Positions 51,701-61,112 of a stretch of 64,000 bases of DNA are shown here, one piece after another (the stretch's first letter is position 1; each line of letters starts with the position of its first letter). The notes beneath the pieces are model-generated. The model saw nothing but the letters and a program-made list of their open reading frames with translations. It was not told the origin of the DNA and made no database searches. Origin of the DNA: a virus; the IMG/VR virus record IMGVR_UViG_3300002138_000073, positions 1-64,000 of that record; one strand, given 5' to 3'. The translations under genes were made by a program, and so were the position numbers.

Positions 51701-51819
51701 GAACTCCAACTTGAGTTGCAGGAGAAGTCTACGACTGTAAGCCCCAAAAATATTGGTGGGGTCAGAGAGAACGGATTACTCTCGGCAGAGTCTGTCCCGA
51801 ACGGTTCAATATCAGCCAT
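48739..51819 (-). CDS. large tail or baseplate protein (1026 aa)
   Basis: The N-terminal 150 residues (PIFLGLTVVDFSCNSSWSSE, IKLIQDDGQYLENAV) resemble tail-hub-type beta domains. It overlaps the next gene by 17 bases and follows one after four bases, an operon of tail genes. It could be a baseplate hub. No enzyme motif seen. Confidence 0.45.
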   Translation of the reverse strand: MADIEPFGTDSAESNPFSLTPPIFLGLTVVDFSCNSSWSSEGGQCTIKLIQDDGQYLENAVVGSPQYFEILSSDNEPVFRFYGILMDMARSVSAGSKMYSVTLQSPTLLLEAPSLITDSFAGYGGALEASGPNITTCLDFGSKNSTINTSAIYNILNLFGVFENDTNGLLGAGFGRAVVNGQGMRVDAFAYALNEILNGNPAITPALGSNIIYGADSYVNSNAYAYNFDVYGFLNQIASFLPNDYRIQAATIMDFVNELCSLANHIYYVDLLKPPGAASPYFSDGHTSTYIPTQTHANTVYGGQIVVITQNRNNSAPTKFPLSAYVVGREASDKLGGIGQIGDLPLDIGMTGDAHPDGPPVASSPFGGESPVESITPDETERFIDTNLKVRLNSGAVSAKYVVGGYQSRINYVCSYGINNNKSPEIYGSTCSVSSPGDLDPTPDVYWYWGDINIFARTGVQTPNVPVVTPILDDPNLIGVDVIAVDLFESVGDLDIPDLMSHGIYLASVLEIMEAKNDYQQWLEYVIRMRPRKIAAIGARFNLIKTTVMSNFLDVNNAIATSYAMESFRAQASTAASNAQTKPARFIPTQVTELEATFEQTQGFLNTLWQALKDIGEAHYGKTFIVKSPAFTIKQDVNNESPLGSYIKSWDLSQDGYLDPISYADYEAPDGTFVKGGRLSAYANYYFGVAPTHDMQTAEPILPGLAGKNKFFSNPDYAEVVSSSAQIISFKNFTDEEKYVRQIANNRTLMSVPVSLDENYMLLPSTYFTFYNPVSTYNSPELAINFLITTYIPYNGLGCVPYAKCETKGVFKLVSHISTMPFVEESLFSPNGSSSLSGDAEKIQGQNAQSLASNNEEIKTHQFAVTPKSFGIPQQSNRYVYGPWATENSTPYGAKVEYVKDDSLVPEKYILPSSVSFGGTLIEIASGYDGMNTAGRLMANTVENFDFLFTEEGSLTIAGYPQITHLGQALVEGGPLVSDISVNITASQVTTSYNMTTFAPKFGRTNKYLLDRLTSLARRMENGKQR

Positions 51820-51822
51820 TTC

Positions 51823-53301
51823 CTACCCTTCATAAATCCACTCGACAGAGTACGAAAACGCTCCGGTCTTGGGATTCCAATTCTCTATTGGAGCACTGTA
51901 ATAAACCTTAGTACCAGCCGGTTTGTACATTTCATAGATAGCGGCCAACTCACCTGTCGGTGGTTTCACCGCTGCACAATTAACGAATGGCATATTAACC
52001 GACAATTGCATACTTCGCTTATACTCAGACCTAGAGTTTATATACTGAATTATAGGCTGGCTTCGGCCAATAACTGGAACTACATTTATAATTTGGCCCG
52101 GATATGTATCTGATATCTGTATGTCTTCTGTGAGTGCGTCTGTGATAAAATTGGCTGGCCTATTATCATAGGTATAATTGTATGTGATTACACCTTCAGA
52201 TATATTATTTCCTACAGACGAAGAAGTTGGCAGAGTATTCAGGTCACAAGTACCACCAAGAAACTCATTAGCTCGATCGTAGATCTTGGTCTTGACAACA
52301 TCCCAATATGCTAAAGCATTCGCATAGCTATCTACCAATGCACTATCTACTTCTACTGTTTTTAGTCCCTTGATATTTCCATTAATAGCGATTCGGCTGA
52401 GTGCCCCTAGATCTTGATCAATATTGATAGTTACACTCTCGATAGCCGCCTGAGGACTCAAAGTGAATGTCTCAGCGGCCTGATATGAGCCAGTGAATTT
52501 ATTGGTAGTCTCTACTAGCTTTCTATCACAGAGATCCAAGCCTACCACGATTGAGAGAAGAGATGCGGGAATATTAGCCAGACCGAGCCCTATAACATTT
52601 TGAACATAGCCCATGGCTTGTTCTAGGGGCGATACGGGGACGGCCCCATTCGTGTATACCCTTTTACCGACTGCCGACGCCGTATGAGATATAGAGTAAA
52701 GCCTCTTCTGGTCATACGCACTATCCGTTGTTGCGGTATAGGTATCTAACTCTTCTATTGTCCACTCTTCAGACGCATCAGAGATGTAATACTCGAATGC
52801 ATCTTCTGAGGAGTTATCTGAGAAGATATCATTAGTAGAAGAAATAAACTTACTAGCCTTGAGTGTTATTGTATAACCGCATCTAGTAGTCCATCTAGAC
52901 TCATCATCAAATGAGATACCGTCTACTTCACAGTATGCCTTTATTCCCTCATCCGCGTCATACCCAATGATCTCCAGTAAAAGAGGAAGGCCTGTGGATT
53001 GGCCGATTGAGACAACATTCCTAAGATGTTCCTGCTTTCGCATAATAGTGCCGAGCAGGCCAGTGTCGGCTATTGCAGAGACGGGATCATCATCGGAAGA
53101 GTAGGTTGAATACTCTGCATCCGTGGACATTGTCACTGATGATGGAGACGATACTGGATTCCCCTTATAGGCAACGAACTTCCCATTGAGAGTAATCGAG
53201 TACTCTGCCGCGAAGGCCCCCAGAGTATTCCTAGAATAGGTCTTCTCGAAGGTGACAATCGGGGCAGGAGTTATTGGAAATGAGTTTATCTTTACTGGCA
53301 T
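51823..53301 (-). CDS. tail or baseplate protein (492 aa)
   Basis: Beta-rich with regular strand patterns (AEYSITLNGKFVAYKG, SVTINIDQDLGALSRIAING). It lies directly downstream of the tape-measure gene, where distal-tail or baseplate proteins usually sit. No motif gives a more exact role. Confidence 0.5.
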   Translation of the reverse strand: MPVKINSFPITPAPIVTFEKTYSRNTLGAFAAEYSITLNGKFVAYKGNPVSSPSSVTMSTDAEYSTYSSDDDPVSAIADTGLLGTIMRKQEHLRNVVSIGQSTGLPLLLEIIGYDADEGIKAYCEVDGISFDDESRWTTRCGYTITLKASKFISSTNDIFSDNSSEDAFEYYISDASEEWTIEELDTYTATTDSAYDQKRLYSISHTASAVGKRVYTNGAVPVSPLEQAMGYVQNVIGLGLANIPASLLSIVVGLDLCDRKLVETTNKFTGSYQAAETFTLSPQAAIESVTINIDQDLGALSRIAINGNIKGLKTVEVDSALVDSYANALAYWDVVKTKIYDRANEFLGGTCDLNTLPTSSSVGNNISEGVITYNYTYDNRPANFITDALTEDIQISDTYPGQIINVVPVIGRSQPIIQYINSRSEYKRSMQLSVNMPFVNCAAVKPPTGELAAIYEMYKPAGTKVYYSAPIENWNPKTGAFSYSVEWIYEG

Positions 53302-53302
53302 T

Positions 53303-56300
53303 TTATGTTCCTGTTGACAGGCTTTGTTTTACCTGATTCGTGATTGAGCCAAGCTGGGACTGAATCTGTTCTAGGATCGTAGTCTTTAATATGTCTGGCA
53401 GCTTGGCTAAAAACTCGGCACTATTAAGGTTTACATTGACTCCTTGTGATTCTAGCTTGATATCAAAAGTCTTTGGCATTTCTACGAGCTTCATAACTGA
53501 AGCATCAAACTGAGTTCCAAAAGTCTTCAGGGAATCGAATAGTTTTGAAAAGTCTAATCCTCCTTGAGCTTGCGATACTTGGCCACTATTTGGCCTAACA
53601 CTTCCTCCCATGGCTACAGGACTACTCTGACTATTATTCTCTTGGATATTCGGAATCTGTGGGATACTAGCATTTCTTCTTTTTTGTTGAGTACGCTCAC
53701 GAAAAGCTTTTTGCCTTTCAGAATAAGTAGGGCCACCTTCTCTAATAGGTTCAGGTTTAGTAGAAACACTAGGGCCTTTAGACTCCTTAATCTCTCTCTT
53801 CGCGTCTAGATCTGCTTTATACGCAAAATACTCTGGAGAATTTTTCTCTTTAAGCATTTTTTGTTTAGCAGAAGCTGCTGCTCGATCTTTCTCTCGCTCT
53901 ATTGCGGCAGCCTTTTGTTGTCCATACGTAATAAGACCTACCTCATTTGTGCCTTTCTTCGCTAGCTCTTTTGCTGCTCTACCAGAGGCTTCACCCTTTT
54001 TTCTAATCTCATCTCTTCTCAAATCCTTGGCGGTAGGCACATAATTAGCTTTTCTAGCCGCATCCTTAGCTTTAATTTTGGCTGATTTAGCTAGGTCTTG
54101 CTGTCTAGCTTCCGCCATCGCCATATTCCCAGCAATACCTGTTGTGGACTGGTTTCTTTGCTGCTCAAACTCCTGCTCATAGGATGACTTGCCAGAATCA
54201 TAGTATTTCTCTAATGCTCCACCAGATTTAAATCTATTACCTAGGCCAGTCGTATCTTTTACGAGCCTTTCTCTATTCTTTTGGCCCTTCTTAGCCGCTT
54301 CGAGCTTCATATCTGGGGTTAATCGCTCGTCAAAAGCGGTTAAAAATGTGCTATACCTATTAGCCTGCCATGCTAATTCCTTATTCATATTGCTCGACCC
54401 ACCACTAACAGCAAGATTTTGGCGAGCGAATTGTCCAGCTTCTATAGAGCCACCAGCAACTCCACGGCTATTAAAAAGGGCTTCTTGTTCAGCTTCTTTT
54501 TTAGCGGCAGAATCTCTCATAAGATCTTCGCCCCTCTTGCGAATATCTATTATTCTTTCATTAGTCTCAGAACTTACAGAAGCATTGAAGCTAGGACCAT
54601 TTTTTGCTTCTTCAGTTTGAGCCTTAATTTTAGCCCTAAGTTCATTTTGTTTTTTTTGCTCTGCTTGTTTATTAGCAATTGTTTGTCCACGAAGACTATC
54701 CAATAATGCCGCTTGGGCCGGAGATGGCTCCTTCTCCTTCTTGGTGCCGTCACTCAGATAAGCTGTTCTACCACTATTTATGGCAGTTAAAACTCCCATA
54801 TTCTTATTTGAGTCTTTAGCATTGACTACAAACTCACCGGGAGTAAGCATAGCTGGAACAGTATCTGTTCCTTTCGGGGCGAATTGTGGCCCCACATTGA
54901 TCGGACCACCTTTGGCAACGAGAAGTGGAACCTTTCCCGGTTGTGCTATCGCAGCCTGAGGTCTGCTAAATTGAAAAAGCTGTCGGCTTAAAATTTCTAT
55001 GACTTTATCTAGCTTCTCATTTCTCTGTTGATCTATGCCAACATTATCTTTCATAAGCGCAAGAGCCTGCTCTTCGCTCGGGATCATCTTGGCCATGATC
55101 TCTTCAACTTTTTGTTGTGAAACTCCGCCTCTTCGGAGGAAATTCCTAGTGGTTGCATCGATAACTTCTTGGCCGGTTTTACCACCAAATGCAGGTATAT
55201 CTTTCATTTGCTTGAGGAACGAGAATACGTTGCCTTTATCCTTATCCCGAAGAACATCAGCAGTCCCGAATGCGGCGACTCCACGAGCCTGATTTAGTGT
55301 TCTAAAGAAGTCCTTCCTGTCTTGATTACTGCCAAAGGCCAAATTAGAAGCAGCTTCCCTAACTACCGCCCTCTTCTCCTGATTCTTGGCAATCTTGGCC
55401 TCAATAGCTGCATTCTCTTTACTGACATCTGCAAGAGAAGACATTGCTTGTCCAAGCAATTCTGTCTGTTCAATCAGTCCAACCATTTCTTGGTCTAGGC
55501 TTAAAACTTCATTTGTATTGCCTGATGCAGTTGCAGTTTTTCTTTCATCTACTATCCTCTGCTTGCGAAGCTCTGCTTTAACCAACGCGGCAGATATCTT
55601 GTCTATATCTGTTTTATCTCCTGCAAGATCCGCCCCTCGCAACTCGGTCCCCTGAAGGATAGTACCGGTCCTCTTTAGTCGCTCGGCTCTGGCCGCTCTA
55701 GGATCAGCCTCTTCACCTCTGACCCTCGCTACTGTGTCAGCGATTTCTCTCTCGGCGTCAAGACCCGCAAGCCTATACTCCAACTGCTTCTTCTGAAGCT
55801 CTGACTGCTTCTTCACAAGCGAAAGTTGATTTTGTAACTGTGTATTGATGGCCTTTCTCTTGTCTTCTGAATTATCTGCAAATGGCTTTAAGATACCAAT
55901 TACTTCTTGTTTAACAGCAATAGGGTCAAATGGATCGTCTGGAGTAGCTGCGTTCCTAGCCTTTTCTATAGCATTAAAGATATCTCTTGATGTTTCAGGA
56001 GATACACCAGCGGCCTGAAAAGATTGGCGAATCTCTGCACTGCCTTGGTTTATTAAACTATTCTCTAAATTATTCAGAAGGGGAATCGCCCTTCCCAATG
56101 TCGCAGCCTGCTCAGCGGATTGACCACCCATTGAATAAACTGCATTCAGTCCTGCGGCATATTCTGGATTTGCCGTATTACGACTGCTCAGATCAGTAAG
56201 ATCAACCCCGATATCTTGTGAAGAATAATCTTCCCCAAGGGCGATTCCAAATTTCATCAGTCCCTCGGTCTGGGACCTGATTACCGAATCCATATTGGCT

Positions 56301-59300
56301 AAAGTCGTATTGACCTGCTTCTGTATGGCCACCTGTCTTAACTGTAAGTTGATAGACGCTAATTTGGCTTGCCTTTCTCTGGTGACAGCCGTAGATACAG
56401 CATCAGTATTAGCCCTAAGACCTTGCAAAACCTGCTCATTATCTGCTAGGCTAGCACTCGATCTCTCAAGTGCATTGACTAAACCAAAATTTTCTCTTTT
56501 GAGTTGATCAAACCCCTTACCAGCATTTTGAGGCAAAGTTCTAAGTTGTTCAAATGCTGAAGCGAGCTGGTCGTAAAATTGTTTAGACTGTTCCTGAGTC
56601 GCTGGATTACCTAGTTGCTGAGCCGCTGAGCTATTTTTAAACTTATCAAAGCCTTTTACAAGTTCGTCATTAGCAGCATTTGGATTGAACTGTCTTAAGT
56701 TATTGCTTTTAGTGATAGAATCGCTAGTGGTCTTCTCGACATCTTTAATATTGGCACTCTTCTGAGCAGCACTAGCTTTTCGTTCGACCTCCATCTGCCT
56801 TGCAGCAGGATCTGTGAGGCCGAGCCCGTCTGTTATATGGTCAACCGCACCGAAAAAACCAAGTAAAGCCCCTATGCCAGTTCCAAGTGCAGCCCCTAGA
56901 GCCCCAAACAGTGAAACCAAAGGAAGTAGTGGAGGGAACAATATACCAACTATCCCTCCAACTGCTAGGCCTAGAAAGCCACCAATAGCTACACCCCCAG
57001 AGGCCCCTTTATCAATCTCCGATCCTTGAGCTTCTTTTTCTGAAGCAGCAATAGTATTATTATATGCTCCCTGAGCATCTCCGGCTTCAATAGCTGAATT
57101 GGCAAGCTTATCCAACGCCTGAGCAGCACTTCTAGCTGAAGAAGCAAAATATGCGGCAGCAATGGTGATGGCCATTTGTGCTTTTTCTATACCGGCCTGT
57201 ACCTTTGCTCTCCGGGCATCGCCCGCATCTCCCTTTTCTGCCAATCCCCTGAATCCTGCTCCTATTCTCTCCCTAATTCCGCCAGTGTTGATCTTTGCTT
57301 CAGCCTCCGCTGTTGCTTTTGCTTCTGCTGCTTCTCTTTCTTCAAGAGTATCTATCAACTTCTGTTGTACTACATTCCCTCTACTTACCAACTCAGTATA
57401 TTTAACTACCGCATCAGATTGATCTTTTATATTACTAATTACACCAGTCTTGGCATCTATAAAAGTTCTCTCAATTGCTGTTGCTCTTTTCACCTCTTCG
57501 GAACCAACACCATACTGAATAGTTAGTCTTCTTATGGCGCCCTGTAATTTGTCTTGAGCATCCATAGTCCCCTTCTGATCAAGAACTGGAGCTTTTGTGG
57601 TTGTTGGTCTTGAGATAGATAATATAGCGGCTTTCTCAGCAGCATTTATATCATCAGCATTGTTGGCGACAGGAGCTGCAATTAAAGGAGCCCTAGCGGC
57701 TGCAAGTTCTGCTGTGGTTTTAGCCTGAGCAGCAACAGCGTCTTGATACCCCTTAATCTCAGCATCCCTAACATCAGAAAGTCTCTTAGACTCTGCCTTG
57801 TATGCAGTAAAAAAGTCAGATACACCTTTACCAGCATTTAATATACCCGAAAGTCCAGATGAAGTAATAGATGCAGCAACCGACATTTTAGCAAAGCTTG
57901 CCGTAGCACTTGAGAGAGCAGGAATAAGCTGGTTAACAACAATAGCTAAGTCACCAAGACCCTCAAGGCCCGGCAGTATCGCTCCACCAACTGCCCCACC
58001 GCTAGCGAATCTCTGCACTCCAACCACGCCGCCCGAGGCGTACTTATTGACCTTATGGAGGTTTCCATACCCAAATGCTTGAGCGGATTTCTTGTTGACA
58101 ACAAACTCGCCGGGGGTTAGGAGAGATGGAACAGTGTCGGTGCCTGCGACACCGCCCCCCAAAGCTTTTTTCTGTGGTGGTTTAGATCCCACATTTCTTA
58201 CTTTTGCAGCTTTCTGCTGCTGCTTTGATAACTTACTGTTATTGTAGATAATACCGACTTTACCGGGAACGGTTAAAGATTCTCCAGCCTTAGAAGTATT
58301 CTCAACTAGATTACCCTTAGTACGCAATCTCCATCTAAAAAGTTTATCTAATAGTTCATTGTCATCGGTAGTTTTGTTCCGACTTCTGACTTCTACAGGA
58401 TATGGACCACCAATCAAGTCTAACGGATCGGTGGCTCCGGGAGCGAGTGCCACACCACTAAAGCCCTTAAATTTTTGCTTCAAAAAAGATGCTGCATATT
58501 CTTCGAAGGCTTTTGGGGCTAGGTCTCCACCATCAATTCCCATCGGAACTTTAGTGAAATGCATTGAATCTGTAGCATTGATCTTCTGTCCAGTTGTAAA
58601 TTCTTCATTTTGGCTTTTCTGTGAAACTACTCTTTTTCGAATAGCTGCTGATCCTAGGTCTTGTCCCTTAACAGGCCCGCCTTTGGCATACCTATTGATC
58701 CCATGCAGAGCCTCAGCCCCCATAGCCTGAGCCGCACTCTTGCGAATGACGAACTCGCCCGGCGTCAGCATAGCTGGAACCGTATCCCCGTTGCCGCTTC
58801 CGGGTACGAACCCACCCGTGGCAAACCCCCTGCCCAGAAAGGCTTTGGGTCCGCCAAGTGCCAATTTACCTACAGACTTGGCCAGATTGAACGCTAGCAG
58901 TGCCGATATGAGCGGTAGCACATCCTTGATGGCTGCTGCGAAGTGGATCATGGCATTTGTCATAGACAAAACACCACGAACCAGTGTGTCGAATCCTTTA
59001 GAGCTGGCAATGTCCCCAATCAGCTTAGCAAAGTTCTGTTGTGTCTGTGCGATCTTGAAAGACAACGTGTCCTGAGCCTTGGCCAAGTCCATAGCCGTTT
59101 CGCTAGAGGCAGACTGAGCATCGGCATAAACCTGCTGGAGCTTCGCTCCCTGAGTCAACAGCGGGATCACTCTCGACTGCTGTAGAACCCCGCCGATCTC
59201 TTCTACGACTTCGGCAAACTTGATAGAGCCCGGTCTTACTCCAAAAGCATCAAGCCCTCGCTGAATTCTCTGAATCGCTTCAAAGTTCCCAACGAATTGG

Positions 59301-60094
59301 CCTTCAAGATTCACAAGCTCAATTCCGAACTGCTGAAGGTACTCAATAGTCTTGGGTCGTTGTAGTCTGGTGAAAATAGTTCTCAAACCTACCGAAATAG
59401 TCTCAGCACTTTCTCGGGTTGTATCTCGAACCGTAGTAAATACGGCCAACAACTCTTCAAGCTTGCCGCCAGTGGCAGAGAATGTACCCCCAGCTTTTCT
59501 GACAACCTCGACCAAGTCGGCAGATTCAACAGCGTACTTCTTAGATACAATATTGAACAGACTAAGAACCTGTGCAGATTTCCCAATTGTATCAATGAAC
59601 TGCTTATTTACGGCAATCAGACCATCGGTCGTATCAGTGATACTTTCGAAAGATGACAAAAGAGTAGTCTGAGCCAAACTATCAGCCGCTTCCTTGGCTT
59701 GGCGAAGCGTGTAACCGGCTTGACCTAGAACCCTGACCGTCTCGGCTATCTTGGGAGCAGAAAGGCCATAGAGAACAGATAGTTTCCTGATCTCTTCTCC
59801 ATGCTTTCTTGCTTCTGCGGTAGATATCCCAACGGTCTGGGCGATCTTCGCCATTTCCGATTCAAATCTCAATGCATCCCTAGTCGCCATGGAGATAGAC
59901 TCAGTGAGCTTTACAACAGCGGTAGAAGCCACCGCGAAGACGCTCAAATTCGCCCCCTTGAGGGCGACAGCGTCTCCAAAGCTACGAGCCTTTCTCGTGC
60001 CACGATCCATTTCAGAATTGATGTCAGATACAGCAGCTTTTACAGAAGATGTATTGGCACCAACAATATTAAGGACAGCATTTATGTTGAACAA
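53303..60094 (-). CDS. tail tape-measure protein with internal nuclease-like domain (2263 aa)
   Basis: The N-terminal TP901-like region is at about residues 75-330 (MAKIAQTVGISTAEARKHGE). Long helical stretches follow. Three copies of a motif DTVPAMLTPGEFVV (about 438-455, 653-667, and near 1820), with an A/G-rich surround, are typical of tape measures. Between the first two, residues 525-625 look like a PD-(D/E)XK domain (DPLDLIGGPYPVEVRSRN). It sets tail length and may lead DNA entry. Confidence 0.85.
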   Translation of the reverse strand: MFNINAVLNIVGANTSSVKAAVSDINSEMDRGTRKARSFGDAVALKGANLSVFAVASTAVVKLTESISMATRDALRFESEMAKIAQTVGISTAEARKHGEEIRKLSVLYGLSAPKIAETVRVLGQAGYTLRQAKEAADSLAQTTLLSSFESITDTTDGLIAVNKQFIDTIGKSAQVLSLFNIVSKKYAVESADLVEVVRKAGGTFSATGGKLEELLAVFTTVRDTTRESAETISVGLRTIFTRLQRPKTIEYLQQFGIELVNLEGQFVGNFEAIQRIQRGLDAFGVRPGSIKFAEVVEEIGGVLQQSRVIPLLTQGAKLQQVYADAQSASSETAMDLAKAQDTLSFKIAQTQQNFAKLIGDIASSKGFDTLVRGVLSMTNAMIHFAAAIKDVLPLISALLAFNLAKSVGKLALGGPKAFLGRGFATGGFVPGSGNGDTVPAMLTPGEFVIRKSAAQAMGAEALHGINRYAKGGPVKGQDLGSAAIRKRVVSQKSQNEEFTTGQKINATDSMHFTKVPMGIDGGDLAPKAFEEYAASFLKQKFKGFSGVALAPGATDPLDLIGGPYPVEVRSRNKTTDDNELLDKLFRWRLRTKGNLVENTSKAGESLTVPGKVGIIYNNSKLSKQQQKAAKVRNVGSKPPQKKALGGGVAGTDTVPSLLTPGEFVVNKKSAQAFGYGNLHKVNKYASGGVVGVQRFASGGAVGGAILPGLEGLGDLAIVVNQLIPALSSATASFAKMSVAASITSSGLSGILNAGKGVSDFFTAYKAESKRLSDVRDAEIKGYQDAVAAQAKTTAELAAARAPLIAAPVANNADDINAAEKAAILSISRPTTTKAPVLDQKGTMDAQDKLQGAIRRLTIQYGVGSEEVKRATAIERTFIDAKTGVISNIKDQSDAVVKYTELVSRGNVVQQKLIDTLEEREAAEAKATAEAEAKINTGGIRERIGAGFRGLAEKGDAGDARRAKVQAGIEKAQMAITIAAAYFASSARSAAQALDKLANSAIEAGDAQGAYNNTIAASEKEAQGSEIDKGASGGVAIGGFLGLAVGGIVGILFPPLLPLVSLFGALGAALGTGIGALLGFFGAVDHITDGLGLTDPAARQMEVERKASAAQKSANIKDVEKTTSDSITKSNNLRQFNPNAANDELVKGFDKFKNSSAAQQLGNPATQEQSKQFYDQLASAFEQLRTLPQNAGKGFDQLKRENFGLVNALERSSASLADNEQVLQGLRANTDAVSTAVTRERQAKLASINLQLRQVAIQKQVNTTLANMDSVIRSQTEGLMKFGIALGEDYSSQDIGVDLTDLSSRNTANPEYAAGLNAVYSMGGQSAEQAATLGRAIPLLNNLENSLINQGSAEIRQSFQAAGVSPETSRDIFNAIEKARNAATPDDPFDPIAVKQEVIGILKPFADNSEDKRKAINTQLQNQLSLVKKQSELQKKQLEYRLAGLDAEREIADTVARVRGEEADPRAARAERLKRTGTILQGTELRGADLAGDKTDIDKISAALVKAELRKQRIVDERKTATASGNTNEVLSLDQEMVGLIEQTELLGQAMSSLADVSKENAAIEAKIAKNQEKRAVVREAASNLAFGSNQDRKDFFRTLNQARGVAAFGTADVLRDKDKGNVFSFLKQMKDIPAFGGKTGQEVIDATTRNFLRRGGVSQQKVEEIMAKMIPSEEQALALMKDNVGIDQQRNEKLDKVIEILSRQLFQFSRPQAAIAQPGKVPLLVAKGGPINVGPQFAPKGTDTVPAMLTPGEFVVNAKDSNKNMGVLTAINSGRTAYLSDGTKKEKEPSPAQAALLDSLRGQTIANKQAEQKKQNELRAKIKAQTEEAKNGPSFNASVSSETNERIIDIRKRGEDLMRDSAAKKEAEQEALFNSRGVAGGSIEAGQFARQNLAVSGGSSNMNKELAWQANRYSTFLTAFDERLTPDMKLEAAKKGQKNRERLVKDTTGLGNRFKSGGALEKYYDSGKSSYEQEFEQQRNQSTTGIAGNMAMAEARQQDLAKSAKIKAKDAARKANYVPTAKDLRRDEIRKKGEASGRAAKELAKKGTNEVGLITYGQQKAAAIEREKDRAAASAKQKMLKEKNSPEYFAYKADLDAKREIKESKGPSVSTKPEPIREGGPTYSERQKAFRERTQQKRRNASIPQIPNIQENNSQSSPVAMGGSVRPNSGQVSQAQGGLDFSKLFDSLKTFGTQFDASVMKLVEMPKTFDIKLESQGVNVNLNSAEFLAKLPDILKTTILEQIQSQLGSITNQVKQSLSTGT

Positions 60095-60099
60095 TTTGG

Positions 60100-60843
60100 T
60101 TAGCCTTCTTCAAATTCTGCCGTATCGATATCAGACCCAAGTCTGTGCCCATTAATATCAACGCGAACACCTTCTGCATCTAGCCGATAGCCATCTTTGT
60201 CAACTCGATTTCCATCGACATCGACATAGTTGCCATCCTTGTCCAAGAATCGGCCATCTTCATCAATGAGCTTGAATCTTCGCAGGAACTTATTTTCTAC
60301 GAGATTGTCATCATACTTTTCGTCAACCCCGTAAAGGAAATTGGCAAATTTAGCAGCCAGCTCAACAGACAGATCTTCTGAGCCACGCTTGTGATAATCC
60401 TCTAGGGAAGAATACACTGGCTTCTGCGTGTCATAGTTGAAGACGCAAGCGGCGACCAAAGCATTGAAGCGAGCATTATCTGCCTGCCCCTCTGCTGTGT
60501 TTGTGTCCATCATGTTTCGTTCTGAGATAAGTTCTCTGAACTCGTTTCTGCACTTAGACAGTTCAACGGCCAGAGCTTTTCCCTCAGAAATCTTCATCTT
60601 GCCAGAAGAAAGCCGATACTCAAGATCGCTGATCTTCTTGATGTATTCTTGATATTCTGATTCCTTCTTATCGTCCCAAGCCCCTTGCTCTCGCATATAC
60701 TTTGTGAGGCTCTTGCGTAGCAAAGCCCCATCTTCAAGGGCTTCTCTGAAGGCTTTATTGTGAGCCTTCTTGCCTTCGGACATAGCCTCTGGCGATACCT
60801 TGATGAAGTAATCTTTTTCCCCAACTGTGAATCTATTTTCCAT
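60100..60843 (-). CDS. tail assembly chaperone-like protein with heptad Asp/Gly repeats (247 aa)
   Basis: ATG 60843 follows AGGAGAG. It lies directly before the tape-measure gene, the usual place of tail assembly chaperones, and has a helical N-terminal part. Residues 197-238 are six tandem 7-residue units of the form G-x-x-[LV]-D-x-[DEN], which may bind calcium. Downstream of this gene only five bases separate it from the tape measure. Confidence 0.5.
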   Translation of the reverse strand: MENRFTVGEKDYFIKVSPEAMSEGKKAHNKAFREALEDGALLRKSLTKYMREQGAWDDKKESEYQEYIKKISDLEYRLSSGKMKISEGKALAVELSKCRNEFRELISERNMMDTNTAEGQADNARFNALVAACVFNYDTQKPVYSSLEDYHKRGSEDLSVELAAKFANFLYGVDEKYDDNLVENKFLRRFKLIDEDGRFLDKDGNYVDVDGNRVDKDGYRLDAEGVRVDINGHRLGSDIDTAEFEEG

Positions 60844-61081
60844 GATCTCTCCTAAGCGGCATAAAGTAAACTGTCTTGTATTTGATGTCAAACCCGTCCA
60901 AGTCCCTCTCCAGTTCTCTGATCTGGAAATGTCCTTTGTCCAAAATGTCTTTTCTCAGTTCTTCATATTCATCCTCCTCAAAAATTTCCTTGAACTCTTC
61001 CAAACTTGCAAGAGCCCCAATCATAGTTGTCATGATGCGTTTACGCATCGTCTGATAAAGTTGTACTGCGCCATTTCCCAT
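60833..61081 (-). CDS. hypothetical small helical protein (82 aa)
   Basis: GAGGGG precedes the ATG. Helical and charged (LEEFKEIFEEDEYEELRK). It overlaps the chaperone-like gene by 11 bases, so coupled expression is likely. Could be part of tail assembly; no family recognised. Confidence 0.45.
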   Translation of the reverse strand: MGNGAVQLYQTMRKRIMTTMIGALASLEEFKEIFEEDEYEELRKDILDKGHFQIRELERDLDGFDIKYKTVYFMPLRRDHGK

Positions 61082-61112
61082 TTTTAACCCCTCAATCCTT
61101 ATTGAGGCAAAT

